Of a stretch of DNA of 18,713 nucleotides, positions 1-7,411 are shown piece by piece. The position numbers and the translations under genes are program-made. Within the stretch, counting starts at the first letter, position 1; each line of letters starts with the position of its first letter. The notes beneath the pieces are model-generated. The model searched no databases. It was given only the letters and a program-made list of their open reading frames with translations, and was not told the DNA's origin. The DNA is from JBFKUL01 sp041635755 (lineage in GTDB: Bacteria > Pseudomonadota > Gammaproteobacteria > Burkholderiales > SG8-39): the NCBI GenBank assembly GCA_041635755.1, contig JBFKUL010000022.1, positions 1 through 18,713 of the forward strand, written 5' to 3'.

Positions 1-143
1 ACACCGACATGTACCCGGGCATGGCCAAGCAGGCGCGCGACGAGAAGTTCGAGGAGATCGCGGACTGGTTCGAGACGCTGGCGAAGGCCGAGCGCTCGCA
101 CGCCAACCGCTTCCAGAAGGCGCTCGACGCGCTGGCCGACTAG
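1..143 (+). CDS. Rubrerythrin family protein, C-terminal end (5' truncated)
   Basis: The reading frame is open from base 3 to a TAG at 141-143 and gives the last 46 residues of a protein that begins outside the window. The fragment is an amphipathic helix with the pattern KAERSHANRF; the E-x-x-H pair matches the last diiron-ligand motif of the rubrerythrin/ferritin-like four-helix bundle. The MYPGMAKQA segment also resembles the helix before it in rubrerythrins. The protein stops directly after the helix, so there is no C-terminal rubredoxin domain; this is the short form. Rubrerythrins reduce hydrogen peroxide in the cytoplasm using external electron donors. The next gene on the strand is an Fe-S protein of the type often found beside rubrerythrins, which supports the call. 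Family assignment rests on a short fragment. Confidence 0.72.
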   Translation, partial: TDMYPGMAKQARDEKFEEIADWFETLAKAERSHANRFQKALDALAD

Positions 144-161
144 GCCGAGCGCATACTGTTT

Positions 162-186
162 GGGGCACGGCGCAACGCCGTGCCCC
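162..186 (+). repeat. Perfect inverted repeat, 11-bp stem, 3-nt loop
   Basis: The arms GGGGCACGGCG (162-172) and CGCCGTGCCCC (176-186) are exact reverse complements around CAA. The hairpin starts 18 bases after the rubrerythrin stop codon. No T-run follows on either side, so it is not a standard intrinsic terminator, but it could stabilise the upstream mRNA end, attenuate read-through, or be a REP-like element. Confidence 0.75.
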
Positions 187-201
187 CGTAAGCTAAACGG
201 T

Positions 202-234
202 GCTGCATTGCCACGCTGCGCGTGGCAATGCAGC
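202..234 (+). repeat. Perfect inverted repeat, 15-bp stem, 3-nt loop
   Basis: The arms 202-216 (GCTGCATTGCCACGC) and 220-234 (GCGTGGCAATGCAGC) are exact reverse complements around TGC. The element lies 15 bases after the first hairpin and 39 bases before the start codon of the Fe-S gene. A 15-bp uninterrupted stem is very unlikely by chance. No T-run follows. It may be a transcript-processing or attenuation structure between the two genes, or a mobile REP/MITE-like palindrome. Confidence 0.78.
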
Positions 235-273
235 GCGTTACATTGGAAAAACCGAAACAGATGGTAACTGCGC

Positions 274-1608
274 ATGCGTGAAGGCAGCCTGGAAGCCCCG
301 ACCCGGCACCCGCTCGACTGGAGGAACCCTGCCTTCTACGACCAGGCCAAGCTCGATAAGGAGCTCGAGCGGGTCTTCGACATCTGTCACGGCTGCCGCC
401 GCTGCGTGAATCTGTGTACCGCGTTTCCGACCCTGTTCGACCTGGTCGACGAGAGCTCGACCATGGAGGTCGACGGCGTGGCGAAGAGCGATTTCGCCAA
501 GGTGGTCGACCAGTGCTACCTGTGCGACATGTGCTACATGACCAAGTGTCCGTACGTGCCGCCGCATGAATGGAACGTCGACTTCCCGCACCTGATGCTG
601 CGCGCGAAGGCCGTCCGGTTCAAACAGCACGGCGCATCGTTCCGCGATCGGCTCCTTTCGTCCACCGACGCCCTGGGCAAGCTCGCCACCATTCCAGTGG
701 TTGTTCAGGCCGTCAACGCGGCGAACAAGAACGGCGCTGCGCGCGGCCTGATGGAAAAGGTGCTCGGCGTCGCCAAGGCGCGCGAGCTGCCCGAGTACGC
801 GGACCGCAAGTTCCGCTCGAGCGCCGCCAAGGCGAGGGCCACCGCGGTGAAGGACGGCAAAAACACCCCGGGCAAGGTCGCGATCTTCTCCACCTGCTAC
901 GTCAACTACAACGAGCCGGGGATGGGCCACGACCTGCTCGCGATTCTGGAGCACAACGAGATTCCGTACGTGATCGTCGAGAAGGAGGCCTGCTGCGGCA
1001 TGCCCAAGCTCGAGCTTGGCGACCTCGAGTCCGTCGCCAAGCTCAAGGCGATCAATATTCCGCCGCTCGCCAGGCTGGCGAAGGAAGGCTACGCGATCCT
1101 CACGCCCGTACCCTCCTGCACCCTGATGTTCAAGCAGGAGCTGCCGCTGATGTTCCCCGAGGACGAGGAGGTCAAGGCGGTCGAGGCGGCGATGTTCGAT
1201 CCCTTCGAGTACTTCATTTTGCGCAAGCGCGACGGTTTGCTCAAGACCGACTTCAAGGCGAAGCTCGGCAAGATCTCCTATCACATTCCCTGCCACTCGC
1301 GCGTGCAGAACATGGGGCAGAAGACGCGCGAGATGCTGCAGCTCGTGCCCGATACCGAGGTGACCACCGTCGAGCGCTGCGCAGGGCACGACGGCACCTG
1401 GGGCGTGAAGCGCGAGCACTACGCCAGCTCGATGAAGATCGGCCGGCCGGTGTTCCGCCAGATGGCTGGCGCCGCGCCCGATTACGTCGCCTCGGACTGC
1501 CCGATCGCCGCGCGGCATATTCTGCAGGGCATGCGCGAGAGCGACGAGGCCGGCAAGGCCGAGAAGGCGCATCCGCTCACGCTGATTCGCAGAGCCTACG
1601 GCTTGTAG
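274..1608 (+). CDS. GlpC/HdrD-like (Fe-S)-binding oxidoreductase subunit (rubrerythrin-associated)
   Basis: A 444-residue cytoplasmic Fe-S protein of the heterodisulfide reductase/GlpC type. Two ferredoxin-like 4Fe-4S motifs are visible: C38-x2-C41-x2-C44-x3-C48 and C81-x2-C84-x2-C87-x4-C92-P. Two cysteine-rich CCG-type regions follow: the first has an intact CCG in EKEACCGMPK, the second reads VERCAGHDG, so its CC is replaced by CA. The N-terminus (REGSLEAPTRHP) matches what I remember of the family that sits beside rubrerythrin, which supports ATG 274; the same frame has a stop at 265-267. No convincing Shine-Dalgarno sequence is visible. The likely role is passing electrons, perhaps to rubrerythrin; the true partner is inferred. 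DUF3501, often the third gene of this cluster, is not next; the phosphoesterase follows after 16 bases. Confidence 0.85.
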   Translation: MREGSLEAPTRHPLDWRNPAFYDQAKLDKELERVFDICHGCRRCVNLCTAFPTLFDLVDESSTMEVDGVAKSDFAKVVDQCYLCDMCYMTKCPYVPPHEWNVDFPHLMLRAKAVRFKQHGASFRDRLLSSTDALGKLATIPVVVQAVNAANKNGAARGLMEKVLGVAKARELPEYADRKFRSSAAKARATAVKDGKNTPGKVAIFSTCYVNYNEPGMGHDLLAILEHNEIPYVIVEKEACCGMPKLELGDLESVAKLKAINIPPLARLAKEGYAILTPVPSCTLMFKQELPLMFPEDEEVKAVEAAMFDPFEYFILRKRDGLLKTDFKAKLGKISYHIPCHSRVQNMGQKTREMLQLVPDTEVTTVERCAGHDGTWGVKREHYASSMKIGRPVFRQMAGAAPDYVASDCPIAARHILQGMRESDEAGKAEKAHPLTLIRRAYGL

Positions 1609-1624
1609 TTTCGGCGGGACGCGG

Positions 1625-2506
1625 GTGCGTCGCCTTTTCCTTGTCGCCGCGCTCGTCCTCGCAGGCTGTGCCACGCTGCCGGCGCTGCCGTCCGGGGCGC
1701 CATCCTTCGCGCTGCTCGGCGACATTCCGTACTCGAACTGGCATGCGAATGCGCTCGATGCATTGATCGAGCAGATGAACGCCGAGCCGCTCGCGTTCGT
1801 GGTGCACGTGGGCGACATTACTTCCGGCACGGGGCCGTGCGACGATGCCTGGCTGGAAGCACGCAAGGCGCAGTTCGCGCGCATGGCGCACCCGTTCGTG
1901 CTGCTGCCGGGAGACAACGAGTGGGTCGACTGCCACCGAAGCGGCTTCGATCCGCTCGAGCGGCTGGCGAAGTGGCGCTCGCTCTTTTGCGCGGACGACG
2001 CGCGCCTGCGCATCGAGCGCCAGAGCGCGCTCGATGCCCGCTATCCCGAGTACTGCGAGCACCTGCGATGGCAGGCCGCCGGCGCGCTGTTCATCGCCTT
2101 GAACGTTCCGGGCAGCAACAACAACCTCGGCCGCACTCAGGCCACGCGCGACGAGCACGCGCGCCGCATGAGCGCGGTGCTCGCCTGGCTCGAGGCGAGC
2201 CTCACCCTGGCACATACGCGCGGCTTGCCCGCGGTGGTGTTGATGCACGCCAACCCCGACTTCGAGCGCCGTCGCCTGCACACGCCGGGGGTTGCGGACG
2301 GCTTCGAGTCGATTCGGGAGGCGCTCGCCGCGCAGGCGCACCGCGCGCCCGGACGCATCGCGCTGGTGCACGGCGACACTCACACCTACCGCAACGATGC
2401 ACCGCTTTCCGGCCTGCGCCGGATCGAGGTCCATGGCTGGCCGCTCGCGCGCTGGTTGCGCGCTTCGCTCACTGCGGAGGGGCTCGCAGTAGAAGCGAGG
2501 CCCTGA
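1625..2506 (+). CDS. Calcineurin-like metallophosphoesterase lipoprotein
   Basis: A 293-residue protein with a short hydrophobic N-terminus ending in a lipobox (VLAGC, C15), so it is predicted to be a lipid-anchored envelope protein. Metallophosphoesterase motifs appear in order: GDIPYS (D33), HVGDITSG (D64), PGDNEW (D97-N98), a VVLMHAN histidine, and HGDTHTY near the C-terminus. These are the variant motifs of a proteobacterial subfamily with GDN and GDTH in place of the textbook GNH and GHxH; a dinuclear metal site is still plausible. The substrate cannot be told from sequence. Translation appears to begin at GTG 1625, 16 bases after the Fe-S gene, which suggests co-transcription. Its end faces the end of ccmI with only 12 bases between, a convergent arrangement without an obvious terminator. 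Confidence 0.8.
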   Translation: MRRLFLVAALVLAGCATLPALPSGAPSFALLGDIPYSNWHANALDALIEQMNAEPLAFVVHVGDITSGTGPCDDAWLEARKAQFARMAHPFVLLPGDNEWVDCHRSGFDPLERLAKWRSLFCADDARLRIERQSALDARYPEYCEHLRWQAAGALFIALNVPGSNNNLGRTQATRDEHARRMSAVLAWLEASLTLAHTRGLPAVVLMHANPDFERRRLHTPGVADGFESIREALAAQAHRAPGRIALVHGDTHTYRNDAPLSGLRRIEVHGWPLARWLRASLTAEGLAVEARP

Positions 2507-2518
2507 ACACGCCGCTGC

Positions 2519-3748
2519 TCAGCGCACGACAGTATCGATCACGACCGCGACGCCGCTCGCGTCGTTTGCCACCGCGGCGCTCGCGCCCTGCAGGTCGCCG
2601 GGCGGGGGATTGGCGTTCGCACTTTTCGAGATCCGCGCCGTCACCGTCACGCGCGCGAACTGCGACAGCGCGAGGCCGGGCGCCATGGCCATCGAGTCAT
2701 CGAGCGAGAACTTGAGCGGGAGCTCGTCGACCTTTTTGCGCAGCACCGCGAGCGGCATCGGCGGCCCCTCGTGCGCGCGCGCGAAGATGAACACGGTGTC
2801 ACCGGGCGAGACCTTCGCTGCAAGCTCCGGGGCAAGTCGCACTTCCCCGCTCAGGCTCGCGCCGCGCGCCGCCGTCGCCGGTCCACTGGGCTTGGCCGGT
2901 TTCTCGCCGGCGCGCGCGCGCGCCTCGTCGATGTTGGCGCGGATCGAGCGCGCGTTGTCCGATTCGGGCTCCACGCCGGCGAGCATGCGCTCCCAGAGCC
3001 GCGCCGCCTCGGCATAGTTGCCGCGGTTGAAGGCGACGGTTCCACCGAGCGCCAGCGCCTTGAGGTTTTTCGGATCGAGCTCGAGCGCGCGCGCGACCAG
3101 CTTCGCGGGCTCGCCCTCCAGGCTCTGGCCCTGCGCCATGGCGAGCGTGTCGGCGTAGTCGGCGAACAGTTGGGCGTCGTTCGGCATCAGCTCGACCGCC
3201 TTGGCATAGGCTGAGACCGCCTGCTGAAAGCGGCCGAGCGCGGCATACGAGCGCCCGAGCATTGCCCAGCCCGCGGCGTTGCCGGGCTCGGCCCGCAGCC
3301 GGGCGGCGAGCGACTCGACCATCGCTTCGACCTGCTCGGCAGTGACGCCATGGGCGCCATCGGCCTGCTGCGCCGCGGGCGGCGGCACGATCGCGCCCGG
3401 CGCGCCGACCGCGAGGTACACGCCGAGCGCGCACAGGGGCACCGCGACCCCGGCAACGATTGCCGCGACGCTCCCACGCCGCGGCGCCGGCCCCGCTTCC
3501 TCGGCGGCCGTGCCGACATCCTCGAGCAGCCGTGCTTCGAGCTCGCGGCGCGCCTTGTCGTATTGATCGCTGCTCAGCGTCCCGGCGCGCAAATCGACGT
3601 CGAGCTCGCCGAGCTGGTCGCGGTAGATGGCAAGATTGGTTGCCCGGTGCGATGCGCTTGCGCGCCCCCGGCTCCGCAGCAGCGGAATCACGACGAACAA
3701 CGCCGCGAGCACCGCGAGCAGCGCGCTCAGCGACCAGAACAGGGTCAT
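2519..3748 (-). CDS. ccmI: Cytochrome c biogenesis protein CcmI (CycH)
   Basis: A 409-residue protein with the CcmI layout: an N-terminal membrane helix (about residues 1-25), a charged cytoplasmic segment, a second helix (about 97-117, AAIVAGVAVPLCALGVYLAV), then a periplasmic part with TPR-like repeats (for example GWAMLGRSYAALGRFQQAV and the LFADYADTLAMAQG region) and a beta-rich C-terminal domain. CcmI is the apocytochrome c chaperone that presents the heme-binding CXXCH segment to the CcmF/CcmH ligation complex in the inner membrane. It is the last gene of the ccm operon, and its ATG overlaps the ccmH stop in an ATGA. It is a separate gene from ccmH, whereas Escherichia coli fuses the two functions in one CcmH. 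Length and neighbours make the call firm. Confidence 0.93.
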   Translation of the reverse strand: MTLFWSLSALLAVLAALFVVIPLLRSRGRASASHRATNLAIYRDQLGELDVDLRAGTLSSDQYDKARRELEARLLEDVGTAAEEAGPAPRRGSVAAIVAGVAVPLCALGVYLAVGAPGAIVPPPAAQQADGAHGVTAEQVEAMVESLAARLRAEPGNAAGWAMLGRSYAALGRFQQAVSAYAKAVELMPNDAQLFADYADTLAMAQGQSLEGEPAKLVARALELDPKNLKALALGGTVAFNRGNYAEAARLWERMLAGVEPESDNARSIRANIDEARARAGEKPAKPSGPATAARGASLSGEVRLAPELAAKVSPGDTVFIFARAHEGPPMPLAVLRKKVDELPLKFSLDDSMAMAPGLALSQFARVTVTARISKSANANPPPGDLQGASAAVANDASGVAVVIDTVVR

Positions 3749-4215
3749 CGCGGCTCCTTGTCGCCGCCGGCCCCGAGCAGACGCGCAGCGCGTGCGTGCT
3801 CGGCCTCGGAAAGCTCACCCTCGTCGGCGCTGCGTCGCCGCGCCAGTCGCCGGTACAGCAGAACAAGCCCCACGGCGAGCAGCAGCATCGGTCCGAGCCA
3901 GAGTGCGAGCGTGCTTGCCTTAAAGCGCGGCCGGAACAGCACGAAATCGCCGTAGCGCTCGACCATGTAATCGACAATCTGAGCTTCGCTTCTTCCGGCA
4001 CGCAGCTGCTCGCGCACCTGGTTGCGCAGATCGACCGCGAGCGCCGCGTTCGACTCGGCGATCGACTGGTTCTGGCATACGAGGCAGCGCAGCTCGGCGG
4101 AAAGCGCCGAGACCCGCGCTTCGAGCACCGGATCCTCGGCGGCGGGTGCAGCCTCCTTTGCCTGCACGCCGAATGCAAGGCACAGCGCAAGCAACATCAC
4201 CAGCGCCCTAGCCAC
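3745..4215 (-). CDS. ccmH: Cytochrome c maturation thiol reductase CcmH (CcmL/CycL type)
   Basis: A 156-residue protein with an N-terminal signal/anchor (MLLALCLAFGVQA), the family signature LRCLVCQNQS with redox cysteines C44 and C47, a conserved RYGDFVLFRP segment, and a membrane helix at about 103-121. It keeps the heme-binding cysteines of apocytochrome c reduced at the periplasmic face, working with CcmG, CcmF and CcmI. The start is GTG at 4215: a strong GAGGAG sits seven bases upstream, within the end of ccmG, and the gene overlaps ccmG by eight bases. A later ATG (4197) would shorten the signal sequence and has no comparable binding site. This is the short form without the TPR domain, consistent with a separate ccmI. 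Confidence 0.94.
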   Translation of the reverse strand: MARALVMLLALCLAFGVQAKEAAPAAEDPVLEARVSALSAELRCLVCQNQSIAESNAALAVDLRNQVREQLRAGRSEAQIVDYMVERYGDFVLFRPRFKASTLALWLGPMLLLAVGLVLLYRRLARRRSADEGELSEAEHARAARLLGAGGDKEPR

Positions 4216-4756
4216 GGCGAAGCTCCTCGATCAGCGGCAGGATTTTCTTCTGCAGCGTATCGGGCGTGACCGGCCCGATCTTCTTGTAGCGGATGATTCC
4301 GCGCTGATCGATGACGTAGGTCTCGGGCACGCCGTAGACGCCGTAGTCGATGCCGATCTGCCCCTTCAGATCAGTGGCCGAAAGCAGGTACGGATCGCCG
4401 TGGCGCGTCAGCCAACGCACCGCATCCTGCGGCTCGTCCTTGTAGTTCAGGCCCACCACGGGCGCAATCTTCTTCTCGGCAAGTGCGGTGATGTGCGGAT
4501 GCTCCTCGAGACACGGCGGACACCACGAGGCCCACACGTTCAGCACCCAGACCTTGCCGGCCATGTCCGAGGGCGAGAAGGACTTCTCCGGGGCGCGCAA
4601 TTGCGGCAGCGAGAACGCAGGCGCGCGCTTGCCGATCAGCGGCGAAGGCACCTCGCGCGGGTTGAGCGTCAGGCCGACGCCCAGCAGGATGACCAGGACG
4701 ACAAAGATGCCGAGCGGCACCAGCAGCCGCGGCATCGGCAGCGTGTTGCTGGTCAC
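4208..4756 (-). CDS. ccmG: Thiol:disulfide interchange protein CcmG (DsbE)
   Basis: A 182-residue thioredoxin-fold protein tethered to the inner membrane by one N-terminal helix (about residues 11-30), with the active site W78-C79-P80-P81-C82 in the VWASWCPPCLEEHP context and the cis-proline region YGVPETYVIDQRG typical of DsbE/CcmG. It reduces CcmH or apocytochrome c thiols in the periplasm, taking electrons from a CcdA/DsbD-type protein. I chose GTG 4756 because it overlaps the ccmF stop as GTGA, the coupling used elsewhere in this operon, and has GGAG about six bases upstream. An internal ATG at 4735 gives a 175-residue form and cannot be excluded. The frame stays open further upstream inside ccmF, but that extension is arginine/alanine-rich shadow sequence. 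Confidence 0.93.
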   Translation of the reverse strand: MTSNTLPMPRLLVPLGIFVVLVILLGVGLTLNPREVPSPLIGKRAPAFSLPQLRAPEKSFSPSDMAGKVWVLNVWASWCPPCLEEHPHITALAEKKIAPVVGLNYKDEPQDAVRWLTRHGDPYLLSATDLKGQIGIDYGVYGVPETYVIDQRGIIRYKKIGPVTPDTLQKKILPLIEELRRG

Positions 4757-6792
4757 GCCTCGCTCCGCGCCGGCTTCGCTCCTCGGCCGTGCGCCGCCGC
4801 GGCCGACCCCGCCTCGCTGCCTTGCGCAGCCGCATCTTCCTCGTCGCGAGCACGCGCCGCGACGCGGTAGCGCCGGTCGCTCACCGCGAGCAGCCCGCCG
4901 AGCGCCATCAGCAGACAGCCGCCCCAGATCCATGTCACGAAGGGCTTGCGCTGCACGGTGACCAGCCACGCGTCGCCCTCAAGCGCGTCGCCGAGCGAGA
5001 CGTACAGGTCGCCCGTAATTCCAGAGTCGATCGCCGCCTCGGTCATCGGGTTTTCCTGTATGCGGTAGCGGCGCTTCTCGGGCAGCAGCGTCGTGACCGG
5101 CTTACCGTCGCGCGTCACGTCGATGCGCGCGCGCGCCGCGATGTAGTTCGGTCCGTCGACCTGGCGCACGCCGCCGAAGCGGAACGTGTAGCCGGCGAGC
5201 TCGACGGTGTCGCCCGGCTCCATGCGCACGTCCTTCTGCGATTCGTAACCCAGTACCAGGGTAACGCCGACCACGAACACCGCCACGCCGACGTGCGCGA
5301 GCAGCATGCCGTAGTAGGAGCGCGGCGTGCCGGCGAGACGCGCGCGCAGCGCGGCGACGCCGCCGCCGGCATGCTTGACGCGCTCGAACAGGCTCACGGC
5401 GCTCGTTGCCAGAATCCATGCCGCGAGCGCCAGGCCGAAGCCCACCAGCGGACTCCAGCTCCCCATTGCGAAGGGCAGCAGCAGCCCGGTGGCGAGGCTC
5501 ACGCCGAGCGCCCAGCGCAGCCGCACCGCAAGCTCGGGCACGCTCGCCTTTTTCCAGCGCGTGATCGGCCCCACGCCCATCAGGAACAGCGCAGGCGCCA
5601 TCAGCGGCACGAACACCGCCTGAAAGTACGGCGGGCCGACCGAAATCTTGCCCAGGCCGAGTGCGTCGAGCACCAGCGGGTAGAGCGTACCGAGCATTAC
5701 CGTGCCCATCGCGACCACCAGCACCACGTTGTTGGTGAGCAGCATCGACTCGCGCGACACGAGTTCGAAACGCCCGCCGAGCCCGATGCGCGCGGTGCGC
5801 CACGCGAACAGCATGAGCGAGCCGCCGATCACGATCGTCAGAAGGGCGAGGATGAAAACGCCCCGCCGCGGATCGGTGGCGAACGCGTGCACCGAGGACA
5901 GGACGCCCGAGCGCACCAGGAAGGTGCCAAGCAGGCTGAGCGCGAAGGCGAGGATCGCGAGCAGAACCGTCCAGCTGCGGAAGCTGCCGCGCTTGTCGGT
6001 GACTGCAAGCGAGTGGATCAATGCGGTGCCCACCAGCCAGGGCATGAACGAGGCGTTCTCGACCGGATCCCAGAACCACCAGCCGCCCCAGCCGAGCTCG
6101 TAATATGCCCACCAGCTGCCCAGCGCGATGCCCAGCGTCAGGAACAGCCACGCCACCGTGGTCCATGGACGCGACCAGCGCGCCCAGGCCGCATCCAGCT
6201 TGCCCGAGATCAGCGCCGAGATGGCGAAGGCATACGCCACCGAGAAGCCGACGTAGCCCATGTAGAGCATCGGCGGGTGGAACACCATGCCCGGGTCCTG
6301 CAGGAGCGGGTTGAGATCGCGCCCCTCAAGCGGCGCCGGCACCAGGCGGTCGAAGGGGTTCGAGGTGAACAGCATGAAGGCGAGGAACCCGACGCTCACC
6401 AGCCCCATCACACCGAGCACGCGCGCCACCATGTCCTCGGGCAGCCCGCGGCTGAACACCGTCACCGCCACCATCCAGCTGCACATGATCAGGACCCACA
6501 ACAGCAGCGACCCCTCGTGTCCGCCCCACACGGCGGCGACGCGGTATTGCAGCGGCAACTCGCTGTTGGAGTTGTTCGCGACGTACTGCACCGAGAAGTC
6601 CTTGGTGACGAACGCGTAGGTGAGACACGCGAAGGCGAAGGCGACAAACACGAACTGGCCCTGCGCCGCGGGCCGCGCGACCCGCATCCAGGCGACGTCC
6701 CCGCGCGCCGCGCCGGCAAGCGGCAGGATGCCCTGCACCAGCGCGATGAGCAGCGCAAGCGCGAGCGCGAATTGTCCGAGCTCGGGAACCAT
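4753..6792 (-). CDS. ccmF: Heme lyase subunit CcmF
   Basis: A 679-residue multi-spanning membrane protein of usual CcmF length. Hallmarks include VWGGHEGS (about 89-95), FHPPMLYMGY (H172) and the tryptophan-rich heme-handling WWD motif at 235-252 (WGGWWFWDPVENASFMPW), followed by H260 in ALIHSLAV. A large periplasmic loop with beta-strand character lies near the C-terminus before the last membrane helix. CcmF takes heme from holo-CcmE and, with CcmH and CcmI, joins it covalently to apocytochrome c. The start ATG at 6792 shares one base with the ccmE stop (TGATG), and the stop overlaps the ccmG start. The last 30 or so residues are charged and alanine-rich and look like a lineage-specific tail. 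Confidence 0.97.
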   Translation of the reverse strand: MVPELGQFALALALLIALVQGILPLAGAARGDVAWMRVARPAAQGQFVFVAFAFACLTYAFVTKDFSVQYVANNSNSELPLQYRVAAVWGGHEGSLLLWVLIMCSWMVAVTVFSRGLPEDMVARVLGVMGLVSVGFLAFMLFTSNPFDRLVPAPLEGRDLNPLLQDPGMVFHPPMLYMGYVGFSVAYAFAISALISGKLDAAWARWSRPWTTVAWLFLTLGIALGSWWAYYELGWGGWWFWDPVENASFMPWLVGTALIHSLAVTDKRGSFRSWTVLLAILAFALSLLGTFLVRSGVLSSVHAFATDPRRGVFILALLTIVIGGSLMLFAWRTARIGLGGRFELVSRESMLLTNNVVLVVAMGTVMLGTLYPLVLDALGLGKISVGPPYFQAVFVPLMAPALFLMGVGPITRWKKASVPELAVRLRWALGVSLATGLLLPFAMGSWSPLVGFGLALAAWILATSAVSLFERVKHAGGGVAALRARLAGTPRSYYGMLLAHVGVAVFVVGVTLVLGYESQKDVRMEPGDTVELAGYTFRFGGVRQVDGPNYIAARARIDVTRDGKPVTTLLPEKRRYRIQENPMTEAAIDSGITGDLYVSLGDALEGDAWLVTVQRKPFVTWIWGGCLLMALGGLLAVSDRRYRVAARARDEEDAAAQGSEAGSAAAAHGRGAKPARSEA

Positions 6793-7268
6793 CAGCGTTT
6801 CTCTCCTTCGGGTACTACCAACGTTTGCGCCGCCTTCTCCGAAGTCGCGTGCGCGCGCTTGATCGCGTCGGCCGCCTCGGGCGGCATGTAGTTCTCATCG
6901 TGCTTGGCAAGCACCTCACTTGCGCGAAACACGCCGTCCGGGCCGAGTTGACCCTGCGCCACCACGCCCTTGCCCTCGCGGAACAGGTCGGGCAGCGTGC
7001 CGCGGTAGGCCACCGGGATGTTCTTTGCCGTGTCGGTCACCACGAATTGCACCGTCAGGCCGTCGGCCTGGCGCTTGACGCTGCCTTCGGCCACCATGCC
7101 GCCGATGCGGAAGGTGCGACCCTGCGGCGCCTCGTTGGCGGCGACCTGCGACGGCGTGAAAAAGAACACGAGGTTGCTCTGGAACGCGTTCAGCACCAGC
7201 GCAGCCGCGATCGAGAGCAGCGCGAGGCCCGCCACCACCAGCGCGAGTCGGCGATGCCGCGGCTTCAT
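6792..7268 (-). CDS. ccmE: Cytochrome c-type heme chaperone CcmE
   Basis: A 158-residue protein with one N-terminal membrane anchor (about residues 8-27) and a periplasmic OB-fold domain. The heme-attachment motif is H123-D-E-N-Y127 within VLAKHDENYMPP, giving the covalent heme histidine and axial tyrosine of the classical (H-type) CcmE. CcmE accepts heme from CcmC at the membrane surface and passes it to CcmF. The start is ATG 7268, which overlaps the ccmD stop as ATGA; the longer frame upstream to 7517 runs back through ccmD and ccmC and is a shadow. The C-terminus is short and charged. All functional residues expected for heme shuttling are present. Confidence 0.97.
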   Translation of the reverse strand: MKPRHRRLALVVAGLALLSIAAALVLNAFQSNLVFFFTPSQVAANEAPQGRTFRIGGMVAEGSVKRQADGLTVQFVVTDTAKNIPVAYRGTLPDLFREGKGVVAQGQLGPDGVFRASEVLAKHDENYMPPEAADAIKRAHATSEKAAQTLVVPEGEKR

Positions 7269-7411
7269 TGCGTACGCTCCGCGCGGCGCGCGCGCCGCGC
7301 CAGCAGCCACAGCTCGGCTGCGATGCACAGCGCGGCCACGGCGTACGAGCCCCAGACGTAGAGGCCGTAGCCGCCCATCGCGAGAAAGCTGTCGAGACTG
7401 CCCCAGTTCAT
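7265..7411 (-). CDS. ccmD: Heme exporter accessory protein CcmD
   Basis: A 48-residue protein with the typical CcmD pattern: a short N-terminus MNWGSLDSFLAMGGYGLYVW, one membrane helix (about residues 18-37) and a strongly basic C-terminus (ARRARRAERTQ). CcmD is a small membrane peptide that stabilises the CcmABCE complex and helps release holo-CcmE. It sits between ccmC and ccmE, overlapping both by four bases (ATGA at each junction), exactly where ccmD lies in other System I operons. The MGGYG.YVW segment is the most conserved stretch of the family, so the call is secure despite the small size. Confidence 0.94.
   Translation of the reverse strand: MNWGSLDSFLAMGGYGLYVWGSYAVAALCIAAELWLLARRARRAERTQ

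Noticed and set aside
261..281. Mini-frame MVTAHA overlapping the Fe-S gene start, possible leader peptide
   Set aside because: Six codons, no ribosome-binding site and no regulatory codon pattern; expected by chance.
238..2013. 591-codon minus-strand frame opposite the Fe-S and phosphoesterase genes
   Set aside because: Antisense shadow; the plus strand carries clear Fe-S cysteine motifs and phosphoesterase motifs.
4789..6891. 700-codon open frame on the plus strand opposite ccmF
   Set aside because: Composition is dominated by H, R, Q, E and A with no recognisable motif, whereas ccmF on the other strand is unmistakable.
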